Positions 1 to 9,474 are shown, counted from the stretch's first letter. The stretch is 64,000 nt of DNA from Pseudomonas protegens (GCF_013407925.2 NZ_CP060201.1:4821001-4885000), one strand, 5' to 3'. Numbers and translations: made by a program. The notes: generated by a model from the sequence alone, not told the origin.

Positions 1-778
1 ACACCCGCAGCAGCTTGACCTGTTGGGCCAGGGGCATGCTTTCGATCTCGTCGAGAAACAGCGTGCCGCCGTCGGCGTATTCCAGCTTGCCGATGCGCTT
101 GCCCTGGGCGCCGGTGAAGGCGCCACTTTCATGGCCGAACAGTTCGGCTTCGAACAGCTGCTCGGGGATCGCCGCGCAGTTCAGGGCGACGAAGGGCTTG
201 CCGGCCCGGGGGCCGAAGTCGTGCAGGCAGCGGGCAACCAGCTCCTTGCCGCTGCCGGTTTCGCCACGGATCAGCACATTGACTGGCAGGGCAGCCAGGT
301 CCAGCACCTGGCGGCGCAGGGTCTGCAAGGCTTTGGAAACCCCAAGCAAGGTGGCATCGAGCTTGGCCCGGCTGTCGGCCTGCTGGTGCAGGTGGCGGTT
401 TTCCAGGACCAGGCGCCGCTTGTCCAGGGCCCGGCGCAGGCTGCTGAGCAGGGTATCGGGGCTGAAGGGTTTTTCCAGGAAGTCATAGGCGCCGTCGCGC
501 ATGGCCTCCACCGCCATGGGCACGTCGCCGTGGCCGGTGAGCAGGATGATCGGCAGATCAGGGTCCAGGCGCTGGACCTGGGCCAGCAGTTCCAGGCCGC
601 TGATACCGGGCATGCGCACGTCGCTGAGGATCACCCCGGGAAAGTTCTTCGGCAGTTGCGCCAGGCAGTCCTCGCCACGGCTGAACAGCTGCACGCTGAA
701 CCCCGAGAGGCTCAGCCACTGTTCGACGGCGGTGCGGATACTGGCTTCGTCATCCACCACGATCACCGAGTTCAGCAT
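1..778 (-). CDS. dctD: C4-dicarboxylate sigma-54 response regulator DctD (3' part missing at window edge)
   Basis: NtrC-class response regulator that, once phosphorylated by DctB, would activate sigma-54 promoters of C4-dicarboxylate transport. The gene reads leftward from the ATG at 778 and stays open to base 1, giving 259 residues. The receiver domain covers residues 1-120 with the phospho-acceptor Asp at about residue 53 (LSDVRMPG) and KPF at 103-105. An AAA+ domain follows, with Walker A GETGSGKE (172-179), the sigma-54 contact motif GAFTGA (219-224) and Walker B TLFLDE (239-244). The rest of the AAA+ domain and the Fis-type DNA-binding domain lie outside the window. Its start overlaps the dctB stop by 7 bases, so the pair is translationally coupled. 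No dicarboxylate transporter gene is visible here. Choosing DctD over other NtrC-type regulators rests on the DctB partner. Confidence 0.9.
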   Translation of the reverse strand, partial: MLNSVIVVDDEASIRTAVEQWLSLSGFSVQLFSRGEDCLAQLPKNFPGVILSDVRMPGISGLELLAQVQRLDPDLPIILLTGHGDVPMAVEAMRDGAYDFLEKPFSPDTLLSSLRRALDKRRLVLENRHLHQQADSRAKLDATLLGVSKALQTLRRQVLDLAALPVNVLIRGETGSGKELVARCLHDFGPRAGKPFVALNCAAIPEQLFEAELFGHESGAFTGAQGKRIGKLEYADGGTLFLDEIESMPLAQQVKLLRV

Positions 779-2538
779 TGGATATGGGCCTCCAGGTCGA
801 TGGGCAGGCTCAGGGTGAACACGGCGCCCTGGTCGCGGTTGGCGGCACTCAAGCGGCCCCCCAGTTCATGGACGATGGCGTAGGACACCGCCAGGCCCAG
901 GCCCAGGCCATCGCCCACCGGCTTGGTGGTGAAGAACGGGTCGAACACGCTCAGCAGGTGCTCTTCGGCGATCCCGCCGCCGGTGTCGGCCACCCGCAGT
1001 TGCCACAGCTGGTCCTCGGCTTCGAGGCTGATCTGCAGGTGTTTTTCGGGCTTGTCCTGCATGGCGTCGAGGGCGTTGCGCAGCAGGTTGATCAGCACCT
1101 GCTCCAGGCGGATGGCATCGCCGCGAACCCAGGCCGGGCGGGTCAGGTGCAGCTCGATCTGGATGTTTTCGGCACGCAGGCGGGTTTCCAAGAGGTGCAG
1201 TGACTGGTCCACCACCGCGGCCAGATCCAGGCGTTCGCGCAGGCCGCTGGGGCTCTTGCGGGCGAAGGTCTTGAGATGGCTGGTGAGGGCGGCCATGCGT
1301 GTCAGCATGTCGTCCAGGGGCCGCAGGGCTTTGTAGGCTTCATCCACCCGGCCGTGATCCAGCAGCAGCCGCAGGGTGGCAAGCTGCATGCGCTGGGCGG
1401 TCAGGGGCTGGTTGATTTCATGGGCCAGGGCCGCGGACATCTGCCCCAGGGCGGCCAGCTTGGCCGATTGCACCAGGCCTTCCTGGGCGGTGCGCAGGTC
1501 CCGGGTACGTTCCTGGACCAACTGCTCCAGTTCTTCACGGTTGCGCTGGCGAATTTTCCCCAGGCGCCAGCGCTGGCTGAGGAACAGCAACAGGAACACC
1601 AGGGTCAGCCAGGCGCCGGCGGCGGCGAGGCCGGCATTGCGGCTTTCCTCGAAGACGCCCGCCGGTTTGCGCAGCAGGTGCAGGGTCCAGCCTTCGGCGC
1701 TCAGCGGCAGGGATTCCCACAGGTAATTGGCGACCCCGTCGGGGCCGTCGACCCGGACCAGGCTGCTGTTGGCGTCAAACCGTTGCAGGGCCGTGTGCTG
1801 CAGCGGAGTCAGGGGTTGCTTGTCGTACTGGCGGGTCAGCCGGATGTCCGCCAGATCGTTTTCGGACAGCGGTTGCAACTGCCGATAGCGCCAGCCGGGC
1901 TGGTTGGCGATAAAGATGATGCCTCGCGAGTCGCTGACCAGCAGGGTGTCATTGCCCTGGCTCCATTCATGTTCCAGCTCGGGGAACTCCAGCTTGACCA
2001 CCATGGCCCCGAGGAAGTCCTCGTTGTCGGCCTTGACCGCGCTGGAGAGGAAATACCCCGGAATGCCGCTGGTCACGCCCACGGCGTAGAAGCGTCCGCT
2101 GCCCTGGCTGCGGGTCTGCTTGAAGTAGGGGCGGAATCCGTAGTTGTGCCCGACGTAGCTGCTGGGCAACTGCCAGTTGCTGGCGGCCACCGCCAGGCCT
2201 TCATGGTTGAGCAGCTCCAGGGTCGAGGAGCGGGCGGCGCCGTTGATCTTCTCCAGCTTGCGGTTCAGGGCATCCTGGGTCTGTGCCGTCACCGGGCCTT
2301 GCAGTGCCGCACGCAACTCCGGGTCCAGGGCCAGCACCGCCGGCAGCGCGCGATAGCGCTCGATCAGGGTGTGCAGGGAGTTGGCATACAGCCCCAACTG
2401 CTCATTGGCGCGAGCCGCTTCGTCCACCAGCGCCAGGCGTTCGGCGTGGCGCATGGCCAGGCCGGCGCTGAGTACGGTGCCAGCGAGAATCACCAGGATG
2501 TAGAACGTCAAGCGGAGAGGGCGAGAGATCTGGGCCAT
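772..2538 (-). CDS. dctB: C4-dicarboxylate sensor histidine kinase DctB
   Basis: Membrane sensor kinase, 588 residues, the usual DctB length. A transmembrane helix near residues 8-28 and a second at about 304-322 enclose a periplasmic dCache/PAS-like sensor, which in the family binds succinate, fumarate or malate. The segment from about 119 to 170 ([19 protein letters not shown], then [10 protein letters not shown]) is typical of DctB. A coiled coil at about 330-355 leads to the HisKA domain with phospho-acceptor His at about residue 373 ([11 protein letters not shown]), then an HATPase_c domain with GGGIAEE and GLGLGLAVS. It overlaps dctD and forms a two-gene operon with it. The dicarboxylate assignment comes from family resemblance, and the ligand is not proven. 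Confidence 0.9.
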   Translation of the reverse strand: MAQISRPLRLTFYILVILAGTVLSAGLAMRHAERLALVDEAARANEQLGLYANSLHTLIERYRALPAVLALDPELRAALQGPVTAQTQDALNRKLEKINGAARSSTLELLNHEGLAVAASNWQLPSSYVGHNYGFRPYFKQTRSQGSGRFYAVGVTSGIPGYFLSSAVKADNEDFLGAMVVKLEFPELEHEWSQGNDTLLVSDSRGIIFIANQPGWRYRQLQPLSENDLADIRLTRQYDKQPLTPLQHTALQRFDANSSLVRVDGPDGVANYLWESLPLSAEGWTLHLLRKPAGVFEESRNAGLAAAGAWLTLVFLLLFLSQRWRLGKIRQRNREELEQLVQERTRDLRTAQEGLVQSAKLAALGQMSAALAHEINQPLTAQRMQLATLRLLLDHGRVDEAYKALRPLDDMLTRMAALTSHLKTFARKSPSGLRERLDLAAVVDQSLHLLETRLRAENIQIELHLTRPAWVRGDAIRLEQVLINLLRNALDAMQDKPEKHLQISLEAEDQLWQLRVADTGGGIAEEHLLSVFDPFFTTKPVGDGLGLGLAVSYAIVHELGGRLSAANRDQGAVFTLSLPIDLEAHIQC

Positions 2539-2629
2539 GAGTCGGGGCAGGCTGCAATGGGGGCGGGAACGATAGCATGAGCGCCGGGTGGAACGTTGAT
2601 CGCCGACAGTGTCGCGAAAGGGCGCGGCA

Positions 2630-2672
2630 TAAAAAAAGCGGCGGGCCGTTCAATGAACAGCGCCGCCGCCTT
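2630..2672 (-). terminator. Rho-independent terminator of the fumarase gene
   Basis: On the minus strand CCGCCGC/GCGGCGG arms pair around an inner GTTC/GAAC stem and are followed by seven T. It lies about 20 bases past the fumarase stop and before dctB. Confidence 0.75.
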
Positions 2673-2691
2673 GGCCAAACGGAGGAAGGGC

Positions 2692-4215
2692 TTACTGCAC
2701 TTCTACCGCCAGGCTGTCACTGATCTTCTTCTGCCAGATGGCGGGACCGGTGATGTGCACCGATTCGCCCTTGCTGTCGACCGCGACGGTCACCGGCATG
2801 TCCTTGACCTCGAACTCGTAGATCGCTTCCATGCCCAGTTCGGCAAAGGCCAGGACCTTGGACTTCTTGATCGCCTGGGCCACCAGGTAGGCAGCGCCGC
2901 CGACGGCCATCAGGTACACGGCCTTGCTGTCCTTGATCGCCTCGATGGCGGTTGGACCACGCTCGGACTTGCCGATCATGCCCAGAAGGCCGGTCTGTTC
3001 GAGGATCTGCCGGGTGAACTTGTCCATCCGCGTGGCGGTGGTCGGTCCGGCCGGGCCCACCACTTCGTCGCCCACTGGATCAACCGGGCCAACGTAGTAG
3101 ATGAAGCGACCCTTGAGGTCCACCGGCAGGGTTTCGCCCTTGTTCAGCATCTCCACCATGCGCTTGTGCGCGGCGTCGCGGCCGGTGAGCATCTTGCCGT
3201 TGAGCAGCACGGTTTCGCCCGGTTTCCAGCTCTGCACTTCTTCCGGGGTCAGGGTGTCGAGGTTGACCCGACGCGCCGACGGACCGGCTTCCCAGACGAT
3301 TTCCGGGTAGGCGTCCAGTGGTGGCGCTTCCAGTGCGGCCGGGCCCGAGCCGTCGAGCACGAAGTGCGCGTGGCGGGTGGCGGCGCAGTTGGGGATCATG
3401 CACACCGGCAGGGAGGCGGCGTGGGTCGGGTAGTCCATGATCTTCACGTCGAGCACGGTGGTCAGGCCGCCCAGGCCCTGGGCGCCGATGCCCAGCTGGT
3501 TGACCTTCTCGAACAGCTCCAGGCGCATTTCTTCAATGCGGTTGGACGGGCCGCGAGCCTTGAGCTCGTGGATGTCGATGGATTCCATCAACACTTCCTT
3601 GGCCATCACCGCGGCTTTCTCGGCGGTGCCGCCGATGCCGATGCCCAGCATGCCCGGTGGGCACCAGCCGGCGCCCATGGTCGGCACGGTCTTCAGGACC
3701 CAGTCGACGATCGAGTCGGACGGGTTGAGCATGGCCATTTTCGATTTGTTCTCGGAGCCGCCGCCCTTGGCCGCCACGTCCACTTCCACGGTGTTGCCGG
3801 GAACGATGGAGTAGTGGATGACCGCCGGGGTGTTGTCCTTGGTGTTCTTCCGGGCGCCTGCCGGGTCGGCCAGGATGGAAGCGCGCAGGACGTTTTCCGG
3901 CAGGTTGTAGGCGCGACGCACGCCTTCGTTGATCATGTCGTCCAGGCTCATGGTGGCGCCGTCCCAGCGCACGTCCATGCCCACGCGAACGAACACGGTG
4001 ACGATGCCGGTGTCCTGGCAGATCGGCCGGTGGCCGGTGGCGCACATGCGCGAGTTGATCAGGATCTGCGCCATGGAGTCACGGGCGGCCGGCGATTCTT
4101 CGCGCAGGTAGGCCTCGTGCATCGCCTGGATGAAGTCCACGGGGTGGTAGTAGGAAATGAACTGCAGGGCGTCGGCAACGCTCTGAATCAGGTCGTCTTG
4201 CTTGATCACGGTCAT
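2692..4215 (-). CDS. Class I (iron-sulfur) fumarate hydratase
   Basis: Interconverts fumarate and malate in the TCA cycle using a [4Fe-4S] cluster. The product is 507 residues, the normal size of the fused alpha/beta class I enzyme. The N-terminal alpha domain carries the ICQDTG motif and the glycine-rich GAGWCPPG and GIGIGGTAEKA segments. The C-terminal beta domain carries YYVGPVDP, VVGPAGPTTATRMD and the KSERGPTA segment. I start at the ATG at 4215 (MTVIKQDD), because AGAGGAG lies 8 bases upstream on the minus strand; the in-frame extension to 4245 has no such site. It sits next to the GGDEF gene, as the PA4333-type fumarase does beside sadC in PAO1 (from memory). Its position suggests neither partner nor regulator beyond a standalone transcript. 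Confidence 0.93.
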   Translation of the reverse strand: MTVIKQDDLIQSVADALQFISYYHPVDFIQAMHEAYLREESPAARDSMAQILINSRMCATGHRPICQDTGIVTVFVRVGMDVRWDGATMSLDDMINEGVRRAYNLPENVLRASILADPAGARKNTKDNTPAVIHYSIVPGNTVEVDVAAKGGGSENKSKMAMLNPSDSIVDWVLKTVPTMGAGWCPPGMLGIGIGGTAEKAAVMAKEVLMESIDIHELKARGPSNRIEEMRLELFEKVNQLGIGAQGLGGLTTVLDVKIMDYPTHAASLPVCMIPNCAATRHAHFVLDGSGPAALEAPPLDAYPEIVWEAGPSARRVNLDTLTPEEVQSWKPGETVLLNGKMLTGRDAAHKRMVEMLNKGETLPVDLKGRFIYYVGPVDPVGDEVVGPAGPTTATRMDKFTRQILEQTGLLGMIGKSERGPTAIEAIKDSKAVYLMAVGGAAYLVAQAIKKSKVLAFAELGMEAIYEFEVKDMPVTVAVDSKGESVHITGPAIWQKKISDSLAVEVQ

Positions 4216-4541
4216 GAGTCGCGCTCCTCTAAAAGACGGGAACATTTAATAAGGTGGCTGCAGCAGGGTACATCGGTCGGTTGCAGACACCTTCTAAGGC
4301 ACGCCGGACAGACAACTGGCGCGACGCTAAAAAGGCGCGGCAGTATACCGCGCCTGGGGGCCCGGCACACCCGCCAGCCGGGCAAACGAAAGTCGCCTAT
4401 CGGATGGGCATTGTTCTTGCCTGGATCGGCGGCGAAACCGCGGAACACGGCTTAAAATTTGGATAGTCATTTGCAGGGCGCGGCACTAAAGTGGCAACTG
4501 GCCTGCAGGGTAGAGACACTCTTTAAGCCTCCTTTCTCACG
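4216..4541. other. Divergent intergenic region between fumarase and GGDEF genes
   Basis: 326 bases without a credible gene. It must hold the two divergent promoters. An AT-rich TTATTAAAT tract lies some 25 bases upstream of the fumarase start on the minus strand, and TCTTTAAGCC precedes the GGDEF start. I could not fix -35/-10 pairs with confidence. Confidence 0.5.
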
Positions 4542-5660
4542 GTGAATCGACGATTGACCCATAAAGCCATCCAGAGCTTGCTACTCAAGCGCTTCAGCAT
4601 TGCCGTGGGCACCTACGGACTGATCCTGCTGCTGTTCTGGCTGGCGGTTCTTACGGGGCACTATCGCGCCTCCATCAGCAGTGCACTGATGGGCAGCGCA
4701 TTGGTGCTGGCCAGCCAGGGACTGCTGTACTGGGTCTTCATCAGTGGCCGCAACCTGCGCTTTGCCGACCCCAGCCTGACCGAGGTCCAGGTGGTGTTGG
4801 GCATCGCCTGGCAGACCTGGCTGATTGCCCACCTGGATCAGGCCCGCGGCGCTTTCCTGGTGTTCTATATCCTGCCGCTGCTGTTTGGGCTGTTTCACTT
4901 GTCCCGTCGCGCCTACCTGCGCTGCGCGGCGCTGATCTTCTTCTGCTTTGCCGGGGTCAATCTGTGGGACGGCTTTCGCTTTGCCCTCGAGGATCCGCAA
5001 CTGGCGGCGCTGCAAGTCTGTGTGTTGCTGGTGATGCTGGTGTGGATGTGCCTGTACGCCGCCTATGTGCAAGCCTCGCGCTCGCGCATGCGGCAGCGGC
5101 GTTTTGCCTTGCAGGCTCACCAGGACACGCTGCGCGGAATGATGCGGCAGCTGGAGGATCTGGTGGCCACCGATGAGCTGACCGGTCTGTTCAATCGCCG
5201 GCACTTCCTGCGTAACGCCAGCCGCGAACTGCAGGCCATGGGCCAGGAGCAGGTGCATGGGTTGGCGCTGATCGATCTGGATCATTTCAAACGCATCAAC
5301 GATCTGCATGGTCACGCGGCGGGGGATCAGGTGCTGCAGGCCTTCGCCGGGGTGGCCAGCGCCTGCCTGCGGGACGGCGATGTGCTGGCGCGCTACGGCG
5401 GTGAGGAGTTTGTGGTCCTGTTGCCCGAATGTGATGCCGAGCGCCTGACAGCCTGCTGCGAACGGCTGCGCTTGGCCTTCATGGAGGTGCAACTGGTGGG
5501 CCTGAATGTGCGTGACCTGAGTCTGTCCGCGGGGATGACCCTGCTGCGGGCCGGCGATGACCTGGACATGGCGCTGCAACGGGCCGATCAGGCGCTGTAC
5601 CGGGCCAAGCGCGATGGCCGCAATCGTTGCTCGGCGGCCTGGGAAAACCTCGATGCCTGA
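4542..5660 (+). CDS. Membrane diguanylate cyclase (GGDEF), SadC-like by position
   Basis: Makes cyclic di-GMP from two GTP. The product has 372 residues. The first ~175 form about five or six hydrophobic helices (for example 19-38, 48-66, 105-119, 127-145, 157-175), then a short coiled linker and a C-terminal GGDEF domain. The active-site loop is GGEEF (286-290). An RDGD inhibitory I-site (277-280) lies exactly five residues upstream, so product feedback inhibition is likely. DELTGLFNRR (211-220) is the usual domain start. It begins with GTG and has only a weak ribosome site. Its 3' end overlaps the next gene by 8 bases. PAO1 sadC sits in the same place between fumarase and ferredoxin reductase, but SadC there is longer, so orthology is inferred from position. 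Confidence 0.9.
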   Translation: MNRRLTHKAIQSLLLKRFSIAVGTYGLILLLFWLAVLTGHYRASISSALMGSALVLASQGLLYWVFISGRNLRFADPSLTEVQVVLGIAWQTWLIAHLDQARGAFLVFYILPLLFGLFHLSRRAYLRCAALIFFCFAGVNLWDGFRFALEDPQLAALQVCVLLVMLVWMCLYAAYVQASRSRMRQRRFALQAHQDTLRGMMRQLEDLVATDELTGLFNRRHFLRNASRELQAMGQEQVHGLALIDLDHFKRINDLHGHAAGDQVLQAFAGVASACLRDGDVLARYGGEEFVVLLPECDAERLTACCERLRLAFMEVQLVGLNVRDLSLSAGMTLLRAGDDLDMALQRADQALYRAKRDGRNRCSAAWENLDA

Positions 5661-6591
5661 ATTGACCGTCGGTAGTCGGCGCTGGTCGGTGGCGCCGGCA
5701 AGCAATCTGCTGGATGCCTTGAATCAGGCCGGTGTGGCGGTGCCCTACAGTTGCCGCGCCGGCAGTTGTCACGCCTGTCTGGTGCAGTGTGTCAAAGGAC
5801 TGCCCAGCGACAGCCGGCCGGATGCCCTGAGCGATGAGCAGCGCCGTCGCGGCTGGCGCCTGGCCTGCCAGTGCCAGGTGGTGGAGGACCTGCAGGTCGA
5901 AACCTTCGATCCGTTGCGCGATGGCCTGCCGGCCCAGGTGGTCGGGCTCGACTGGCTATCGCCCACAGTCCTGCGCTTGCGTCTGCAGCCTGAGCGGCCA
6001 TTGCGTTATCGCGCCGGCCAGCACCTGGTGCTGTGGACGGCCGGTCAGGTGGCCCGGCCTTATTCCCTGGCCAGCCTGCCGGAAGAAGATCGCTTTCTGG
6101 AGTTTCACCTGGACTGTCGGCACCCGGGGCAATTCAGTGATGCGGCGCGCCAGCTGCAGCTGGGCGATACGCTCTCCCTGGGCGAGTTGCGCGGTGGCGC
6201 CTTGCACTACGACCCGGACTGGCAGCAACGGCCCCTTTGGCTGTTGGCGGCGGGCACCGGGCTGGCGCCGCTGTTTGGCATTTTGCGCGAGGCCTTGCGG
6301 CAGGATCACCAAGGCCCTATCCGCCTCATTCACCTGGCCCATGACCGTTCCGAACATTACCTGGCCAAACCCTTGGCTGCGCTGGCGGCGAACCGTGCGC
6401 AACTGAGTGTCGAGTTGTGGCAGGGGGCTGAGCTGACGGCGGCTTTGGCGCAACTACGGCTTGTTTCCCGGCAAACCCTGGCCTTACTCTGCGGGCACCC
6501 CGACAGTGTCGAAGCCTTTGCCCGGCGCCTGTACCTGGCGGGGTTGCCGCGCAATCAACTGCTGGCCGATGTGTTCCTGCCCCGTGGTTGA
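5653..6591 (+). CDS. 2Fe-2S ferredoxin / NAD(P)H-flavin reductase fusion
   Basis: Single-chain electron-transfer protein of 312 residues. It has an N-terminal plant-type [2Fe-2S] ferredoxin domain (cysteines 34, 39 and 42 in CRAGSCHAC, with a fourth near 72-74), then an FAD-binding domain with the RPYSLAS flavin motif, and an NAD(P)-binding domain with GTGLAPLFGILR. This is the layout of the reductase component of ring-hydroxylating or methane-type oxygenases, but no oxygenase is adjacent, so its electron acceptor is unknown. The ATG at 5653 lies inside the end of the GGDEF gene (8-base overlap), which implies coupled translation. An in-frame extension upstream is inside the GGDEF gene in another frame and is not used. 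Confidence 0.88.
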   Translation: MPELTVGSRRWSVAPASNLLDALNQAGVAVPYSCRAGSCHACLVQCVKGLPSDSRPDALSDEQRRRGWRLACQCQVVEDLQVETFDPLRDGLPAQVVGLDWLSPTVLRLRLQPERPLRYRAGQHLVLWTAGQVARPYSLASLPEEDRFLEFHLDCRHPGQFSDAARQLQLGDTLSLGELRGGALHYDPDWQQRPLWLLAAGTGLAPLFGILREALRQDHQGPIRLIHLAHDRSEHYLAKPLAALAANRAQLSVELWQGAELTAALAQLRLVSRQTLALLCGHPDSVEAFARRLYLAGLPRNQLLADVFLPRG

Positions 6592-6619
6592 GCGCTGACT
6601 TTTCCAAAGCGAGATCTCC

Positions 6620-7369
6620 ATGACCGATGCCATCGAGCTGCACCGCGAAGGTGGGCTGCTGACCCTGCGCCTGAACCGCCCCGACAAGAAAAACGCCCTG
6701 ACCCGTGCCATGTACAGTCGTCTGGCGCAAGCCCTGGCCGAGGCGGACGCCGATCCGCAAATCAATGCCCTGCTGATCTGCGGCAGCAGCGAATGCTTTA
6801 CCGCCGGCAACGACATCGCCGATTTCCTTGAACAGCCTCCCCAGGATCTCGGCAGCCCGGTGTTCCACTTCATGCGCAACCTGTTCGATTGCCGCAAGCC
6901 GGTGGTGGCCGCGGTGGCGGGGGCGGCGGTGGGCATTGGCAGCACCTTGCTGCTGCATTGCGATCTGGTCTACGTCAGTCGTGATGCGCGCTTGCGCATG
7001 CCCTTCGTCAACCTTGGGCTGTGTCCGGAATTCGGCTCGAGCCTGATCCTGCCGCGCCTGCTGGGGCGGGCCAAGGCCGCTGAGTTGCTGCTGCTCGGCG
7101 AAGGCTTCAGTGGCGAACAGGCCGCGGCCTGGGGCATTGCCACTGCGGCTCTGGGCGATGGTGCAGCGACCTTGGCCAAGGCCCGGGAGGCGGCCTTGCG
7201 TTTCAGTCAGCTGGCGCCCGACGCGGTGCAGATCAGCAAGCGCCTGATGCAGGCGCCGGACCGCGAGCAACTGCGCCAGGTCATTGAGCAAGAGGGCGAG
7301 GAATTCACCCGGCGCCTGCAGTCCGCGGAAGCGATTGCCGCGCTGTCCGGGTTTCTCGCCAAGGGCTGA
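6620..7369 (+). CDS. Enoyl-CoA hydratase/isomerase family protein
   Basis: Crotonase-superfamily enzyme of 249 residues. The oxyanion-hole segments are visible as SECFTAGNDIADF (about 57-69) and AGAAVGIGSTLLLHCD (about 102-117). The first matches the A-G-x-D pattern in which crotonases bind the acyl-CoA carbonyl. The usual catalytic acidic region is occupied by LRMPFVNLGLCPEFGSS, closer to the isomerase-like branch than to classical FadB-type hydratases, so the exact substrate is open. It starts 28 bases after the reductase and ends before a strong bidirectional terminator, so it is probably the last gene of the GGDEF-reductase transcript. Confidence 0.85.
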   Translation: MTDAIELHREGGLLTLRLNRPDKKNALTRAMYSRLAQALAEADADPQINALLICGSSECFTAGNDIADFLEQPPQDLGSPVFHFMRNLFDCRKPVVAAVAGAAVGIGSTLLLHCDLVYVSRDARLRMPFVNLGLCPEFGSSLILPRLLGRAKAAELLLLGEGFSGEQAAAWGIATAALGDGAATLAKAREAALRFSQLAPDAVQISKRLMQAPDREQLRQVIEQEGEEFTRRLQSAEAIAALSGFLAKG

Positions 7370-7399
7370 GGCCTTCGACATCTATTGTGTGCGGGCATG

Positions 7400-7435
7400 A
7401 AAAAGCCCCGGCGTTTCTGGCGCCGGGGCTTTTTT
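7400..7435. terminator. Bidirectional terminator between enoyl-CoA hydratase and pyruvate kinase
   Basis: Perfect AAAAAGCCCCGGCG / CGCCGGGGCTTTTTT stem with a TTTCTGG-type loop. A-tract on one side and T-tract on the other serve the two convergent genes. Confidence 0.9.
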
Positions 7436-7451
7436 GTTCAACTGGCCAGTA

Positions 7452-8903
7452 TCAGACCATCGGGTCGCCAACGTGCAGGATCTTCATGCCGTTGGTGCCG
7501 CCGGTGGTGTGGTAGCTGTCGCCCTTGGTGAGGATCACCCAATCGCCTTTCTCGACCACGCCGCGCTTGAGCAGCTCGTCGATCGCGGCCTGGCTGACCT
7601 GCTCGGGCGGCAGGGAGGCCGGGTCGAACGGGATGGTGTACACGCCACGGAACATCGCCGCGCGAGCCTGGGTTTCACGGTGCGGGGAGTAGGCGTAGAT
7701 CGGCACCGAGGAACGGATGCGCGACATGATCAGCGGGGTGTAGCCACTCTCGGTCAGGGCGATGATCGCCTTGACGCCCGGGAAGTGGTTGGCGGTGTAC
7801 ATGGCGGCCAGGGCGATGCTCTGGTCGCAGCTTTCGAACACCTTGCCCATGCGGTGGCTGGAGGTCTTGCTGGTGGGGTGTTTTTCCGCACCGACACAGA
7901 TCCGCGCCATGGCCTGCACCGCTTCCAGCGGGTAGGCACCGGCGGCGCTTTCCGCCGAGAGCATCACGGCGTCGGTGTAGTCGAGCACGGCGTTGGCCAC
8001 GTCGGACACTTCGGCGCGGGTCGGCATCGGGTTCTGGATCATCGACTCCATCATCTGGGTCGCGACGATCACCGCCTTGTTGTGGCGACGGGCGTGAAGA
8101 ATGATTTTCTTCTGGATGCCCACCAGCTCGGCATCGCCGATTTCCACGCCCAGGTCGCCACGGGCCACCATCACCGCGTCACTGGCGTTGATCAGGCCGT
8201 CGAGGGTTTCGTCGTCGGCCACGGCTTCGGCGCGTTCGATCTTGGCCACCAGCCAGGCGGTGCCGCCGGACTCGTCACGCAGCTTGCGCGCGTACTCCAT
8301 ATCGGCGGCGTCGCGAGGGAAGGACACGGCCAGGTAGTCGACCTGCATTTCGGCGGCCAGCTTGATGTCGGCCTTGTCTTTTTCGGTCAGGGCCGGAGCG
8401 GTCAGGCCGCCGCCACGACGGTTGATGCCTTTGTGGTCGGACAGCGGGCCGCCGACGGTCACCACGCAATGCAGCTCGGTGGCGGTGGCGGTTTCCACGC
8501 GCATCACCACGCGGCCATCGTCCAGCAGCAGCTCGTCATTGACCCCGCAGTCCTTGACCAGATCCGGGTAGTCGATGCCGACGATGTCCTGGTTGCCTTC
8601 GGTCAGCGGGTGCACGGTGGAGAAGGTGAACTTGTCACCAATCTTCAGTTCGATGCGCTTGTTGGCGAATTTGGCGATGCGGATTTTCGGGCCTTGCAGG
8701 TCACCGAGGATGGCCACGAAGCGGCCGTGCTTGGCGGCCAGGTCGCGGACCAGTTGGGCGCGAGCCTTGTGCTCGTCCGGCGTGCCGTGGGAGAAGTTCA
8801 GGCGGGCGACATCCAGGCCTGCAAGAATCAACTGTTCGAGAACTTCCGGCGAGTTACTGGCCGGGCCAAGGGTGGCAACGATTTTGGTACGACGAACGGA
8901 CAT
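7452..8903 (-). CDS. pykA: Pyruvate kinase
   Basis: Glycolytic enzyme converting phosphoenolpyruvate and ADP to pyruvate and ATP. 483 residues, full length. It opens with the diagnostic RRTKIVATLGPAS and RLNFSHG segments, carries GDLQGPKIR, the active-site signature VMVARGDLGVEIG, and the MTRAEV-type region as TQMMESMIQNPMPTRAE. The C-terminal domain is complete and ends KILHVGDPMV. PAO1 carries pykA in the same neighbourhood, hence the symbol. ATG at 8903 is preceded by AGGAG on the minus strand. It faces a divergently transcribed lipoprotein gene. Confidence 0.95.
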   Translation of the reverse strand: MSVRRTKIVATLGPASNSPEVLEQLILAGLDVARLNFSHGTPDEHKARAQLVRDLAAKHGRFVAILGDLQGPKIRIAKFANKRIELKIGDKFTFSTVHPLTEGNQDIVGIDYPDLVKDCGVNDELLLDDGRVVMRVETATATELHCVVTVGGPLSDHKGINRRGGGLTAPALTEKDKADIKLAAEMQVDYLAVSFPRDAADMEYARKLRDESGGTAWLVAKIERAEAVADDETLDGLINASDAVMVARGDLGVEIGDAELVGIQKKIILHARRHNKAVIVATQMMESMIQNPMPTRAEVSDVANAVLDYTDAVMLSAESAAGAYPLEAVQAMARICVGAEKHPTSKTSSHRMGKVFESCDQSIALAAMYTANHFPGVKAIIALTESGYTPLIMSRIRSSVPIYAYSPHRETQARAAMFRGVYTIPFDPASLPPEQVSQAAIDELLKRGVVEKGDWVILTKGDSYHTTGGTNGMKILHVGDPMV

Positions 8904-9060
8904 GCACGGACTCCTGAGTTCAAGCGCAACGAGAGGCTACTATGCTCCGAAGTTGTAGTCATTGTTCGTTTGCACTACTTATTGCTTTGTTTGTTTACCG
9001 CAACAACCTTGAAGATTTTTGCCGATGAGTCGATACACTGCACAAGACAGGAGATACCCC

Positions 9061-9435
9061 ATGCGATTCGTACTCATTGCTATCTTGGCCGTCAGTGTTG
9101 TCGGCTGCACCCGCTGGTCCATGAACCATCATTTGAATAACGCCTATCGCGCTTACGATCGCGGTAATTGCGAGAGCGTGATGCTCGAGTTGAGCCAGGT
9201 CGACCGTGACAGCCGTGCGCGGCGCTATATCCAGCCGGAAGTGTCGATGCTGCGCGGGCAATGCCTGGAGCGGCAGAAGTTGTTCGTCGATGCGGCGCAG
9301 ACTTATCAGTTCATCATTACCCAGTACCCCAGCAGCGAGTACGCCTACCGTGCCCGTGCGCGCCTGGACACGTTGCAGCAACTGGGTCACTACCCGGCAA
9401 ACGGTGCGGCGCAAGTTCGCCACACTGCGTTGTAA
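9061..9435 (+). CDS. Small TPR-like lipoprotein
   Basis: Predicted lipoprotein of 124 residues. A short signal peptide ends in a VVGC lipobox with Cys at residue 16. The mature part is helical and contains a tetratricopeptide-like unit (FVDAAQTYQFIITQYPSSEYAYRARARLD), similar in flavour to BamD- or YbgF-type repeats. I start at the ATG at 9061, since AGGAG lies 7 bases upstream; a longer in-frame version from 9019 would bury the signal peptide. Function unknown. It is likely membrane-anchored and involved in protein contacts. Transcribed divergently from pyruvate kinase. Confidence 0.75.
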   Translation: MRFVLIAILAVSVVGCTRWSMNHHLNNAYRAYDRGNCESVMLELSQVDRDSRARRYIQPEVSMLRGQCLERQKLFVDAAQTYQFIITQYPSSEYAYRARARLDTLQQLGHYPANGAAQVRHTAL

Positions 9436-9440
9436 GTCAC

Positions 9441-9474
9441 AGCGCTGCGGGGCAGTGTAATTGCCCCTCGCGCT
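9441..9474 (+). terminator. Possible terminator after the TPR lipoprotein
   Basis: CGGGGCA/TGCCCC stem extended by AGCG/CGCT, just after the stop codon. It lacks a good T-tract, so termination is uncertain. Confidence 0.4.

Noticed and set aside
2596..4455. 619-residue plus-strand frame over fumarase
   Set aside because: Antisense shadow; the minus strand encodes a complete class I fumarase with its own ribosome site and terminator.
7434..9140. 568-residue plus-strand frame over pyruvate kinase
   Set aside because: Antisense shadow, and it runs through the pyk promoter.
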